DNA of 64,000 nt from Streptomyces sclerotialus. GTDB lineage: Bacteria > Actinomycetota > Actinomycetes > Streptomycetales > Streptomycetaceae. The translations under genes were made by a program, and so were the position numbers. The notes beneath the pieces are model-generated. The model was not told where the DNA came from. It saw nothing but the letters and a program-made list of their open reading frames with translations, and searched no databases. Positions 36,008 through 44,274 of this stretch are shown here, piece by piece (the stretch's first letter is position 1; every line of letters begins with the position of its first letter). The DNA lies in the NCBI RefSeq assembly GCF_040907265.1, contig NZ_JBFOHP010000002.1, forward strand, positions 6,758,001-6,822,000, read 5' to 3'.

Positions 36008-36370
36008 ATGATGAATCCCGCGTGTCGTCTCGCCGGCATTCCGCGAGGCGAGTCCTGCCGGCTCGAGACCGGTCCGCCCGTTGCGGTGTTCCGCACCGAG
36101 GACGGCGAGGTCTATGCGATCGACGACACCTGCACCCATCAGGACGCCTCGTTGCCCGACGGCTGGCTGGAAGGGCGTGAGGTGGAATACCCGCTGCACG
36201 CCTCGAAGTTCGACCTTCGTACCGGTGCCGTGGACGCGCCGCCGGCCAGGCTGCCCGTGCGTACGCACCAGGTGCTCCTCGAGGACGGTACGGTCTACGT
36301 CGCGCTGTCCGATGCCCCGCCGAACCTGCCGCCCTGTGTCGCCGCCCGGCTGGCCGGAGGTGTGGCATGA
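36008..36370 (+). CDS. Rieske-type ferredoxin with a replaced cluster ligand
   Basis: A 120-residue protein of the non-heme oxygenase ferredoxin type. The first cluster box is intact (CTHQDASLPDGWLEG, Cys42 and His44). The second box reads EYPLHASKFDLRTG, where the family has ECPLH: residue 61 is Tyr (TAC at 36188-36190) instead of Cys, while His64 remains. A Rieske [2Fe-2S] centre normally needs two Cys and two His, so this copy may not hold a normal cluster. It overlaps the reductase gene by ATGA and was presumably its electron-transfer partner for the betaine oxygenase. A second ATG at 36011 fits the GAGG site better. Confidence 0.85.
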   Translation: MMNPACRLAGIPRGESCRLETGPPVAVFRTEDGEVYAIDDTCTHQDASLPDGWLEGREVEYPLHASKFDLRTGAVDAPPARLPVRTHQVLLEDGTVYVALSDAPPNLPPCVAARLAGGVA

Positions 36371-37623
36371 GGACGGTGGCTGTCATCGGTGCGTCGCTCG
36401 CCGGGCTCTCCGCCTCCCGTTCGCTGCGTGAGCAGGGCTATGACGGGCGTCTCGTCATCGTCGGTGCGGAGACCCACCGGCCCTATGACAGACCGCCGTT
36501 GTCGAAGGAGTTCCTCACCGGGAAGGTGGCCGAGGCCGAACTCGCGCTGGAGGCCGATGGTGAGGATCTCGCCGCCGAGTGGGTTCTCGGGGCGTGCGCC
36601 GTCGGTCTGGAAACGGGGGAGCGGTCGGTGCGGCTCGCCGACGGGAGGGCGGTGCGCGCGGATGGTGTCGTGATCGCCACGGGAGCGGCCGCGCGGACCC
36701 TGCCCGGTGGTGACGGGCCGGCCGGTGTGCATGTGCTGCGTACGCTCGACGATGCGCGGGGGCTGCGGGACGACCTGGCGCGCGGTGGTCGGCTGGTCGT
36801 CATCGGTGGTGGTTTCGTCGGCGCCGAGGTGGCCTCGACCGCCGCCGTCATGGGGCTGGACGTGACGTTCGTGGTGGCCGGGCCCACGCCGCTCGCCGGT
36901 CCGCTGGGGCCCGACATGGCGGCAGCTGTCTCCGTGCTTCATGCCGATCATGGTGTTCGCCTGCTGTGTGGTACTGGTGTGCGGGGGCTGGTGGGTAAGG
37001 GGGCGTCACCGGCCGTGTTGCCTTCGGGGTTGAGAGGGGCGGAGGCCACGGAGGTTTCCGGGGGAGCGGCTGGGCGGGGCAGGGTGGGAGCGGTGGTGCT
37101 CGACGACGGCCGCAGCATCCCTGCCGACATCGTCGTCGTGGGCATCGGCGCGGTCGCCTGCACCGACTGGCTCGAAGGGTCGGGCGTCGCGCTCGACAAC
37201 GGTGTGCGGTGCGGGGCCGACGGCACCACGAGCGTTCCGGGCGTCGTCGCGGTCGGTGACTGCGCGGCCTGGTACGACGCGGCTTCCGCCACCCATCGCA
37301 GGGTCGAGCACTGGACCGGCGCCAACGAGCGCCCGGCGGCGGCCGTAGCGGCCCTGCTGTCCGGCGGCACCGCCCCGCCCGCCCCGCCGCGCCCGCCCTA
37401 CTTCTGGTCCGATCAGTACGGAGTACGCATCCAGTTCGTCGGGAACGCGGCGCGGGCCGACAGTGTGACCGTCGAGGACGGCAGCCCTGCCGACCGCAGT
37501 TTCCTCGCGGTCTACCGTCGCGCCGGCGAGCCGGTCGCCGTACTGGGCGTGGACCGGACCAAGCTCTTCACGCGCCGGCGCAAGCAGCTCGCCACCTCGG
37601 TGGCGCGAGGCGCAACCGCATGA
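36367..37623 (+). CDS. FAD-dependent ferredoxin reductase
   Basis: A 418-residue NAD(P)H reductase of the rhodocoxin/putidaredoxin reductase type: VAVIGASLAGLSASRSLREQGY (FAD), THRPYDRPPLSKEFL, VVIGGGFVGAEVASTAAVMG (NAD), GVVAVGDCAAW (second FAD motif) and a C-terminal HWTGANERPAAAV, YFWSDQYGVRIQFVG domain. Translationally coupled to the Rieske ferredoxin upstream and to folP downstream (ATGA overlaps). Likely delivers electrons to a Rieske oxygenase, the best candidate being the product of 44275-45399. Confidence 0.9.
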   Translation: MRTVAVIGASLAGLSASRSLREQGYDGRLVIVGAETHRPYDRPPLSKEFLTGKVAEAELALEADGEDLAAEWVLGACAVGLETGERSVRLADGRAVRADGVVIATGAAARTLPGGDGPAGVHVLRTLDDARGLRDDLARGGRLVVIGGGFVGAEVASTAAVMGLDVTFVVAGPTPLAGPLGPDMAAAVSVLHADHGVRLLCGTGVRGLVGKGASPAVLPSGLRGAEATEVSGGAAGRGRVGAVVLDDGRSIPADIVVVGIGAVACTDWLEGSGVALDNGVRCGADGTTSVPGVVAVGDCAAWYDAASATHRRVEHWTGANERPAAAVAALLSGGTAPPAPPRPPYFWSDQYGVRIQFVGNAARADSVTVEDGSPADRSFLAVYRRAGEPVAVLGVDRTKLFTRRRKQLATSVARGATA

Positions 37624-38531
37624 GCACGGCGACCAGGCCGAGCCAGGGAGTTCCCGCGCTGTACCCGGGCGGGCTTCCCCGGCCCGCCCGGACGCTCGTC
37701 ATGGGAATCGTGAACGTCACGCCCGACTCGTTCTCCGACGGCGGGCGGTGGTACGACCCGGGGCGGGCCGTCGCGCACGGTCTCGCGCTGCTCGACGAGG
37801 GCGCGGACATCCTGGACGTGGGCGGCGAGTCGACCCGCCCCGGTGCGGTGCGCCCGTCGGCCGAGGAGGAGCTGCGACGTGTGCTGCCGGTCGTCCGTGA
37901 GCTCGCCGCCGCGGGTGCATACGTCAGTGTCGACACCATGCGGGCCGAGGTCGCCGCTCGCGCCGTCGAGGCCGGCGCCACGCTGGTCAACGATGTCTCG
38001 GGCGGTCTCGCCGACCCCGCGATGCTTCCGCTGATGGCTCAGGCCGGGGTGCCGTACGTGGCCATGCACTGGCGCGGGCACTCCGCCGGCATGCAGGCGA
38101 ACGCCGTGTACGACGATGTCGTCGCGGACGTGGTCGACGAGTTGCGGTGGCGGGTCGAAGCGGCGGTGCACGCCGGGATCGCGCCGGACCGCATCGTGCT
38201 CGACCCGGGGCTGGGGTTCGCCAAGTCACCTGAGCACAACTGGCAGTTGCTGGGACGTCTCCAGGAGGTCGCCGCGCTCGGCCATCCGGTTCTCGTGGGC
38301 GCGGCCCGCAAGTCCTTCCTGGGGCAGCTGCTGGCGGACCCGGCGACGGGCCTGCCCCGTCCGGCGGACCAGCGGGACGCGGCCACTTCCGCGGTGTCCG
38401 TGCTGGCCGCCACGCAGGGGGCCTGGTGCGTGCGCGTGCACGACGTCGCCTCGACGGCCGACGCGGTACGTGTGACCGCCCGCTGGGGCCGCGACGTCAC
38501 GGCCGTGACGCCGGGTACGCCCTTGTTCTGA
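37620..38531 (+). CDS. folP: Dihydropteroate synthase
   Basis: A 303-residue TIM-barrel enzyme with all main motifs: MGIVNVTPDSFSDGG, ILDVGGESTRPGA, VSVDTMRAEVA, VNDVSGG, AMHWRGHSAGMQ, VLDPGLGFAKSPEHNW and AARKSFLG. It joins p-aminobenzoate to the pterin pyrophosphate in folate synthesis. Its place inside a betaine-demethylation operon is unusual: it lacks the other folate biosynthesis genes (folE, folB, folK) around it, so it is probably a second, pathway-dedicated copy raising folate supply. Overlaps the reductase gene by ATGA. Confidence 0.9.
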   Translation: MSTATRPSQGVPALYPGGLPRPARTLVMGIVNVTPDSFSDGGRWYDPGRAVAHGLALLDEGADILDVGGESTRPGAVRPSAEEELRRVLPVVRELAAAGAYVSVDTMRAEVAARAVEAGATLVNDVSGGLADPAMLPLMAQAGVPYVAMHWRGHSAGMQANAVYDDVVADVVDELRWRVEAAVHAGIAPDRIVLDPGLGFAKSPEHNWQLLGRLQEVAALGHPVLVGAARKSFLGQLLADPATGLPRPADQRDAATSAVSVLAATQGAWCVRVHDVASTADAVRVTARWGRDVTAVTPGTPLF

Positions 38532-38547
38532 GGGGCTTGCCCGGGCT

Positions 38548-39336
38548 TCAGCCCAGGTGGCCGAGGCGGCGGCTGAGCTCGTCCGCTCCTTCGACCAGCG
38601 CAGGTGCGAGTTCGTGCATGCGTTCCTCGGTGAAGCGGAAGGCCGGCCCGGAGGCGGTCAGCGCCGCGACGGTCTCGCCGTCGCGGGAGCGGACCGGTGC
38701 CGCCATGGCGTTCAGCCCCTCCTCGTACTCCTCCACCGTGACGGCGTAACCGCGCTCCCGGGTTTCCGCCAGCGCTGCCTCCAGCTTCTTCTTCGAGGTC
38801 AGTGTGCGGGGCGTCATCCGGGCGAGCCTGGTACCGGTGAGGAGTTCGGACCGGCGCTCGGGGGAGAGGTGGGCCAGGAGGACCTTTCCGCTCGCCGTGG
38901 AGTGGACCGGCGTCAGCCGTCCGACCCAGTTCTGCGCGGTGATGGCGGACGGGCCGCGTACCTGGTCGAGGTTGATCACGTGGTGGGATTCGAGCACCGC
39001 GATGTTCATCGTCTCGCCCAGTTTCCCGGCGAGGCGTTCGCAGATCTTCCGGCCGTGTTTGGCGACGTCGATGCGGGCCGTCACCGCACCGGCCAGCCGT
39101 ACGATCCCGAAGCCCAGCCGGTACTTTCCGCGCTCGCTCTCCTGCTCGACCATCCCGCGCGCTTCCAGGGCGCCGAGCAGACGGAACGCGGTGGACTTGT
39201 GCACGCCGAGCGCCGCGGCCACGTCACTCACGCCGGCCTCGCCGTGCTGGGCCAGTAGCTCCAACACGGAGACAGCCCGGTCGACGGACTGCACGCCGCC
39301 GGAAGCGCCCGCGGGCTCGGTGCTGTAGTTGCTCAT
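38548..39336 (-). CDS. IclR-family transcriptional regulator
   Basis: A 262-residue regulator with an N-terminal winged helix (VQSVDRAVSVLELLAQHG, VSDVAAALGVHKSTAFRLLG) and a C-terminal GAF-like effector domain (LDQVRGPSAITAQNWVGRLT, HSTASGKVLLAH, GYAVTVEEYEEGLNAMAAPV). It lies between the folP operon (convergent) and purU, and is the most likely controller of the one-carbon genes around it. Candidate targets are the TGTTGCGYA boxes at 40379-40406 and 40571-40598. Confidence 0.9.
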   Translation of the reverse strand: MSNYSTEPAGASGGVQSVDRAVSVLELLAQHGEAGVSDVAAALGVHKSTAFRLLGALEARGMVEQESERGKYRLGFGIVRLAGAVTARIDVAKHGRKICERLAGKLGETMNIAVLESHHVINLDQVRGPSAITAQNWVGRLTPVHSTASGKVLLAHLSPERRSELLTGTRLARMTPRTLTSKKKLEAALAETRERGYAVTVEEYEEGLNAMAAPVRSRDGETVAALTASGPAFRFTEERMHELAPALVEGADELSRRLGHLG

Positions 39337-39418
39337 AGCGGAACTATACGGGCGCCGGTCGGCGGAAGCGCTGACCGGAAAGGGAGCCCTCGGAGGGCTC
39401 TCGGAGGGCCTTCGGAGG

Positions 39419-39456
39419 CCCCTCGGCGGGCGCCCGACGGGGCGCCCGCCGAGGGG
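39419..39456. terminator. Strong hairpin after purU
   Basis: A perfect 17-bp GC-rich stem with a 4-base loop (arms CCCCTCGGCGGGCGCCC and its complement), 26 bases after the purU stop on the minus strand. No U-tract follows, as common in actinomycetes. It separates purU from the IclR gene. Confidence 0.75.
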
Positions 39457-39481
39457 CGAGGCCGCCGGTCAGCGAAGAACG

Positions 39482-40354
39482 TCAGCGGAGTACGACCGTG
39501 CGGTTGCCGTTGACCATGATCCGGCTCTCGCTGTGCCACTTCACGGCCCGGGCGAGGACCTGTGCCTCGACGTCGCGGCCGAGGGTGACCAGGGTGTCGG
39601 GGCCCTGTGAGTGGTCCACGCGGACGACGTCCTGTTCGATGATGGGGCCCTCGTCGAGGTCCGGGGTGACGTAGTGTGCCGTGGCGCCGACGAGCTTGAC
39701 GCCGCGCTCGTGCGCCTGGTTGTACGGCCGTGCGCCCTTGAAGCTCGGCAGGAACGAGTGGTGGATGTTGATCGCCCGGCCTTCGAGCTGCTTGCACAGG
39801 TCGTTCGACAGGATCTGCATGTAGCGGGCGAGGACCACCAGGTCGATGTCGAGCTCGTCGACGAGCTCCAGCAGTCGCGCCTCCGCCTCGGGCTTCGTCT
39901 CCTTGGTCACGGGGATGTGGTGGAACGGGATCCCGTGGCTCTCCGCGAGGGGTTCGAAGTCGCGGTGGTTGGAGACGATCGCCGGCACCTCGATGTTGAG
40001 GGCGCCGGTGCTGCGCCGGAAGAGCAGGTCGTTCAGGCAGTGGCCGAACTTCGACACCATGATCAGCGTACGGGTCGGCGTCGACGCGTCGTACAGGTTC
40101 CAGGAGATCCGGTACGCCTCCGCCACGGGCGCGAAGCCGGAATGCAGGACGTCCAGTGTGATGTCCGGGTCCGGGACGCTGAAGCGCATGCGCAGGAAGA
40201 AGCGGTCCTGGAGGGGGTCGTCGAACTGCCGGCTCTCCTGGATGTTGCCGGAGTGCTGGACGACGAAGCCGGTGACGGCGTGGACGAGGCCGGAGCGGTC
40301 GGGGCACGAGACGGTGAGGACGAACTCGCGGTGGGGCTGCTGTCGAAGGGACAC
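39482..40354 (-). CDS. purU: Formyltetrahydrofolate deformylase
   Basis: A 290-residue enzyme that hydrolyses 10-formyl-THF to formate and THF. An N-terminal ACT domain (FVLTVSCPDRSGLVHAVTGF) is followed by the formyltransferase fold with NIHHSFLPSFKGARPY (catalytic Asn/His region) and VGATAHYVTPDLDEGPII. The GTG at 40354 has AGGAGG five bases upstream; the ATG at 40378 has no such site and overlaps the operator. In this locus PurU lets the cell recycle THF when methyl groups from betaine derivatives flood the C1 pool. Confidence 0.9.
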   Translation of the reverse strand: MSLRQQPHREFVLTVSCPDRSGLVHAVTGFVVQHSGNIQESRQFDDPLQDRFFLRMRFSVPDPDITLDVLHSGFAPVAEAYRISWNLYDASTPTRTLIMVSKFGHCLNDLLFRRSTGALNIEVPAIVSNHRDFEPLAESHGIPFHHIPVTKETKPEAEARLLELVDELDIDLVVLARYMQILSNDLCKQLEGRAINIHHSFLPSFKGARPYNQAHERGVKLVGATAHYVTPDLDEGPIIEQDVVRVDHSQGPDTLVTLGRDVEAQVLARAVKWHSESRIMVNGNRTVVLR

Positions 40355-40378
40355 TGAGGCCTCCTGGTAAGTGCGCAT

Positions 40379-40406
40379 TACGCAACAGCATGTTCGATAC
40401 GCAACA
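40379..40406. promoter_or_regulatory. Pair of TGTTGCGTA boxes in the purU leader
   Basis: TACGCAACA occurs at 40379-40387 and 40398-40406, that is TGTTGCGTA twice on the minus strand with start-to-start spacing of 19 bases. It lies about 25 bases upstream of the purU GTG. The same pair with the same spacing stands before the dimethylglycine oxidase gene. Confidence 0.6.
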
Positions 40407-40540
40407 TGGTCCGGATGGGGCGGCCTGCGGTCAAGGGCTCTGATCGACCTCGCTCATCAGGGAGTTGCCGCGTCGGGGCCGGCGGGGTGACCGTCCTCGG
40501 TCCGCCGGACGGCGCGCTCTCGACGCTCCGGGATCACCTC

Positions 40541-40598
40541 TTGACAGGGGTCTGGGCGGGCTGCACTGTGTGTTGCGCAACTCGAGGCGTGTTGCGTA
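40541..40598 (+). promoter_or_regulatory. Promoter and operator boxes of the dimethylglycine oxidase gene
   Basis: A TTGACA -35 (40541-40546), 17-base spacer and weak CACTGT -10 (40564-40569) are followed at once by TGTTGCGCA (40571-40579) and TGTTGCGTA (40590-40598), 19 bases apart. Boxes over the expected transcription start suggest repression. Confidence 0.55.
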
Positions 40599-40637
40599 TT
40601 GAGCAACTTCCGACTTCTTGATGGGAGGGTGGTGGCG

Positions 40638-43091
40638 ATGGCGGGACCGCGCGTGGTCATCATCGGTGCGGGTGTCGTGGGGGCGGCGCTGGCCGACGAG
40701 CTGTCCGTCCGGGGCTGGACCGAGGTGACGGTGGTCGATCAGGGACCCCTGCCGGCCACCGGCGGGTCGTCGTCACACGCTCCGGGCCTGGTGTTCCAGA
40801 CGAACGCCTCGAAAGCCCTGACGGAGATGGCCCGCTACACGGTGGAGAAGTTCTCGTCACTGGAGGTGGCCGGGGAGCCGTGCTTCCTGCCGGTGGGAGG
40901 ACTGGAGATCGCCACGTCGCCGGAACGGCTGGCGGAGTTGCAGCGCCGGCACGGCTGGGTGACGTCGTGGGGCGTCGAGGCGCGGCTGCTGGACCCGGAG
41001 GAATGCGTCCGGCTGCATCCGCTGGTGAACGCCGAGCGGGTCCTGGGCGGCCTGCTGATCCCGACCGATGGCCTGGCGAAAGCGGTGCCGGCGGTCGAGG
41101 CGCAGCTGAAGGCGGCCGAGGAGCGCGGAGCGCGCCTCCTGGGCGAGCACGAGGTCCTGGACATCCGCACCGAGGACGACGGAACCGGCGGTGAACGGGT
41201 GACCTCGGTGGTCACCGACCGCGGCGAGCTCGCGGCGGACATCGTGGTGTGCTGTGCCGGCATCTGGGGGCCGAAGGTCGCCCGTATGGTCGGCATGGAC
41301 CTCCCGCTGACCCCGCTCGCCCACCAGCTGGCCTGGACGGGGCCGGTGCCGGCGCTGGCGGGTCAGGACGAGGAGGCCGTACGTCCGATCCTGCGGCACC
41401 AGGACGCCGACCTTTACTACCGGGACCGCTACGACCGGCTGGGCATCGGCTATTACGGGCACCGCGCGATGCCCGTGTCGGCCGACGACATCGTCTCGGT
41501 GAACGAGGCCGAAGAGATGCCCTCCGTCCTGCGCTTCACCCCCGACGACTTCGCCGAGGCCTGGACCGAGACGCAGTCGCTGCTCCCGGCGACGCAGGAG
41601 GCCAAGGTCGAAGAGGGGATCAATGGACTGTTCTCCTTCACCACCGACGGAATGCCACTGCTGGGCGAGTCGCCGCAGGTGAAGGGTTTCTGGGTGGCGG
41701 AGGCGGTGTGGGTGACCCACTCCGCGGGCGTGGGCCGGGCCGTCGCCGAGTGGCTGGTGGACGGGCACTGCTCCTCGTTCGACCTGCACGAGTGCGACGT
41801 CAACCGGTTCGAGCCGCACCAGCTGGCTCCCGAGTACGTCCTGGCGCGGGACTGCCGGAACTTCGACGAGGTCTACGACATCCTCCACCCCCTCCAGCCG
41901 GCTGGTGCGCCACGACCCCTGCGCACCAGCCCCTTCCACCCCCGCCAGCAGGAGCTCGGCGCGTACTTCCTGGAAGCATCGGGCTTTGAGCGGCCCCAGT
42001 GGTACGCGGCCAACGAGCCCCTGCTGGCGGGGCGGGAGATCCCCACACCGAACGACTGGGCAGCCCGCCACTGGTCGCCGATCGTGGGCGCCGAGGCCCA
42101 GGCGACCCGCGAGGGCGTCGCACTGTACGACATGACCGCGCTGAAGCGGCTGGAGGTCACCGGGCGGGGCGCCGCGGCCTTCCTGCAGCGCCTGACGACG
42201 GGGAACGTCGACAAGTCGGTGGGCTCGGTCACGTACACACTGATGCTGGACGTGGACGGCGGCATCCGCAGCGATGTGACGGTCGCCCGGCTGGGACGCA
42301 ACCGCTTCCAGGTCGGCGCGAACGGCGCGCTCGACCTGGACTGGCTCACCCGGCACCTCCCGGCGGACGGCTCCGTGTCGGTGCGCGACATCACCGCCGG
42401 GACCTGCTGCATCGGCCTGTGGGGCCCGAAGGCGCGGGAGGTGCTCCAGCCGCTGACCGACGCGGACTTCTCCCACGACGGACTGCGCTACTTCCGCGCG
42501 ACGCAGGCGTACATCGGTTCCGTCCCCGTCACCGCGATGCGGCTCTCCTACGTCGGCGAGCTCGGCTGGGAGCTGTACACCACCGCCGACATGGGCCTGA
42601 AGCTCTGGGACACACTCCGGGAGGCGGCGCGGCCGTACGGCGGCATCGCGGCCGGCCGGGGCGCGTTCAACAGCCTGCGGCTGGAGAAGGGTTACCGGTC
42701 CTTCGGCACCGACATGACGTACGAGCACGACCCGTACGAGGCCGGCGTGGGCTTCGCGGTCAAGATGGACAAGGGCGACTTCCTCGGCCGCGAAGCGCTG
42801 AAGCTGCGCGCGGAGCAGGTGCGGCGCCGCCTGACCTGCCTGACCATCGACGACCCCACTGCCGTGGTCATGGGCAAGGAACCGGTCTACGACGGGGACT
42901 GCGCCGTCGGCTACGTCACCAGCGCCGCGTACGGATACACGATCGGCAAGGGCATCGCCTACGCATGGCTGCCCGCCGAACTGGCCACGCCCGGCCGCGC
43001 CCTGCACATCGGCTACTTCGACCAGGCCGTCCCGGCGGTCGTCGCCGAGGAACCGCTGTTCGACCCGAAGATGCGGCGCCTTCGCGGCTAG
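40638..43091 (+). CDS. Dimethylglycine oxidase/dehydrogenase (FAD and GcvT-like folate domains)
   Basis: An 817-residue two-domain enzyme. The N-terminal DAO-type FAD domain starts [17 protein letters not shown] and has the [13 protein letters not shown] segment, which includes the His that carries covalent FAD in relatives. The C-terminal half (from about 430) is GcvT-like: [60 protein letters not shown]. It oxidises dimethylglycine to sarcosine and channels the methyl carbon to THF as 5,10-methylene-THF. The ATG at 40638 follows a GGGAGGG site. folD starts 28 bases downstream, giving a natural operon. Sarcosine dehydrogenase is a possible alternative assignment. Confidence 0.88.
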   Translation: MAGPRVVIIGAGVVGAALADELSVRGWTEVTVVDQGPLPATGGSSSHAPGLVFQTNASKALTEMARYTVEKFSSLEVAGEPCFLPVGGLEIATSPERLAELQRRHGWVTSWGVEARLLDPEECVRLHPLVNAERVLGGLLIPTDGLAKAVPAVEAQLKAAEERGARLLGEHEVLDIRTEDDGTGGERVTSVVTDRGELAADIVVCCAGIWGPKVARMVGMDLPLTPLAHQLAWTGPVPALAGQDEEAVRPILRHQDADLYYRDRYDRLGIGYYGHRAMPVSADDIVSVNEAEEMPSVLRFTPDDFAEAWTETQSLLPATQEAKVEEGINGLFSFTTDGMPLLGESPQVKGFWVAEAVWVTHSAGVGRAVAEWLVDGHCSSFDLHECDVNRFEPHQLAPEYVLARDCRNFDEVYDILHPLQPAGAPRPLRTSPFHPRQQELGAYFLEASGFERPQWYAANEPLLAGREIPTPNDWAARHWSPIVGAEAQATREGVALYDMTALKRLEVTGRGAAAFLQRLTTGNVDKSVGSVTYTLMLDVDGGIRSDVTVARLGRNRFQVGANGALDLDWLTRHLPADGSVSVRDITAGTCCIGLWGPKAREVLQPLTDADFSHDGLRYFRATQAYIGSVPVTAMRLSYVGELGWELYTTADMGLKLWDTLREAARPYGGIAAGRGAFNSLRLEKGYRSFGTDMTYEHDPYEAGVGFAVKMDKGDFLGREALKLRAEQVRRRLTCLTIDDPTAVVMGKEPVYDGDCAVGYVTSAAYGYTIGKGIAYAWLPAELATPGRALHIGYFDQAVPAVVAEEPLFDPKMRRLRG

Positions 43092-43119
43092 GCCGGGTCC
43101 ATCCAGGAAGGGGAGGAAC

Positions 43120-43998
43120 ATGAGCGCGAACATCCTTGACGGACGTCGCACCGCGGCCGCCATCCGCGCCGAACTCACCGCGCGAGTAGCGGTGTTGGCC
43201 GGGCACGGCGCCGTGCCCGGCCTCGGTACGGTGCTGGTCGGTGACGACCCCGGCAGCCACGCGTACGTGGGCGGCAAACACCGCGACTGCGCACAGGTCG
43301 GCATCACCTCGATCCGCCGTGAGCTGCCGGCCGACGCCACCCAGGACCAGGTCGAGACGGTCATCGACGAACTGAACGCCGACCCGGCCTGCACCGGCTA
43401 CATCGTCCAACTACCCTTGCCGCGCGGGCTCGACGCCAACGCCGTACTGGAGCGGATGGACCCGGCGAAGGACGCCGACGGCCTGCACCCGGTCAGCCTG
43501 GGCCGTCTGGTCCTCGGCGTCGACAGCCCGCTGCCCTGCACCCCGCGCGGCATCGTCGAACTGCTGCGCCGCCACGACGTCCCGCTCGCCGGAGCCCGGG
43601 TCTGCGTGATCGGCCGCGGCGTCACGGTCGGCCGGCCCATCGGACTGCTGCTCACCCGCAGGTCGGAGAACGCGACGGTGACGCTCTGCCACACCGGTAC
43701 CAAGGGCCTGCCCTGGCACGTCCGCGAGGCGGACATCGTCGTCGCGGCGGCCGGTTCGGCGGGGCTGATCACTGCGGACATGGTCCGGCCGGGCGCCGCC
43801 GTCCTGGACGTCGGCATCACCCGCACGGACGAGGGCCTGCTCGGTGACGTACATCCGGACGTCGCCGCGGTCGCCGGCTGGCTCGCGCCGATGCCCGGCG
43901 GCGTCGGCCCCATGACGCGGGCGATGCTGCTCGCCAACGTCGTCGAGGCGGCGGAACGCGCCGCGGGCCTCTCCCCGGGCGCACCAGGAGAGGCGTGA
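43120..43998 (+). CDS. folD: Methylene-THF dehydrogenase/methenyl-THF cyclohydrolase
   Basis: A 292-residue bifunctional enzyme: [20 protein letters not shown] with the catalytic-region Lys, [54 protein letters not shown] (NADP loop) and [20 protein letters not shown]. It converts methylene-THF from dimethylglycine oxidation to 10-formyl-THF, the substrate of PurU. Probably a second copy dedicated to this operon. Preceded by GGGGAGG. Confidence 0.92.
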   Translation: MSANILDGRRTAAAIRAELTARVAVLAGHGAVPGLGTVLVGDDPGSHAYVGGKHRDCAQVGITSIRRELPADATQDQVETVIDELNADPACTGYIVQLPLPRGLDANAVLERMDPAKDADGLHPVSLGRLVLGVDSPLPCTPRGIVELLRRHDVPLAGARVCVIGRGVTVGRPIGLLLTRRSENATVTLCHTGTKGLPWHVREADIVVAAAGSAGLITADMVRPGAAVLDVGITRTDEGLLGDVHPDVAAVAGWLAPMPGGVGPMTRAMLLANVVEAAERAAGLSPGAPGEA

Positions 43999-44177
43999 TG
44001 AGCCCTCGGGCCCCGGGTGCACCGCGATCGGTGACGAGCACGCCGCAGCCGTCGGCGTCTCAGCGCACCACGCTGTTCCGGGTGCGGGTCCGTTCTTCCT
44101 CCGTCGGCCGGCTCGCCGACCGGTTCCTCGACGCCGCGACGGAGCAGCTCGCGCAGCCGTCCGGCCCGGGGAGCTGA
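43998..44177 (+). CDS. Small hypothetical ORF coupled to folD
   Basis: A 59-residue basic frame starting at the ATG that overlaps the folD stop (or at the GTG three bases earlier). It ends RLADRFLDAATEQLAQPSG. Overlap suggests translational coupling, but I see no family and codon bias is only moderate. It may not be a gene. Confidence 0.3.
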   Translation: MSPRAPGAPRSVTSTPQPSASQRTTLFRVRVRSSSVGRLADRFLDAATEQLAQPSGPGS

Positions 44178-44215
44178 ACGCAAGCCCCCGTGTGCGGTTT
44201 CCACCGTCCTTCCCC

Positions 44216-44267
44216 ACTTATCCAAGGCACTTCTCTTCGAGACTTATCCAAGGCACTTCTCTTCGAG
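44216..44267. repeat. Perfect 26-bp tandem duplication containing the ribosome-binding site
   Basis: Two identical 26-base copies (44216-44241 and 44242-44267), each beginning ACTTATCCAAGGCACTTC and ending TTCGAG, stand directly before the start codon at 44275. The GAG of the second copy forms part of the GAGGTGA Shine-Dalgarno sequence. Confidence 0.95.
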
Positions 44268-44274
44268 GTGAACT

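Noticed and set aside
40857..43394. An 845-codon minus-strand open frame opposite the dimethylglycine oxidase gene
   Set aside because: It is a GC-bias shadow: the plus strand carries clear FAD and GcvT motifs, while the minus translation has no family pattern.
43998..44215. Possible tRNA or attachment site after folD
   Set aside because: No cloverleaf, anticodon arm or CCA-like 3' end could be formed by eye.
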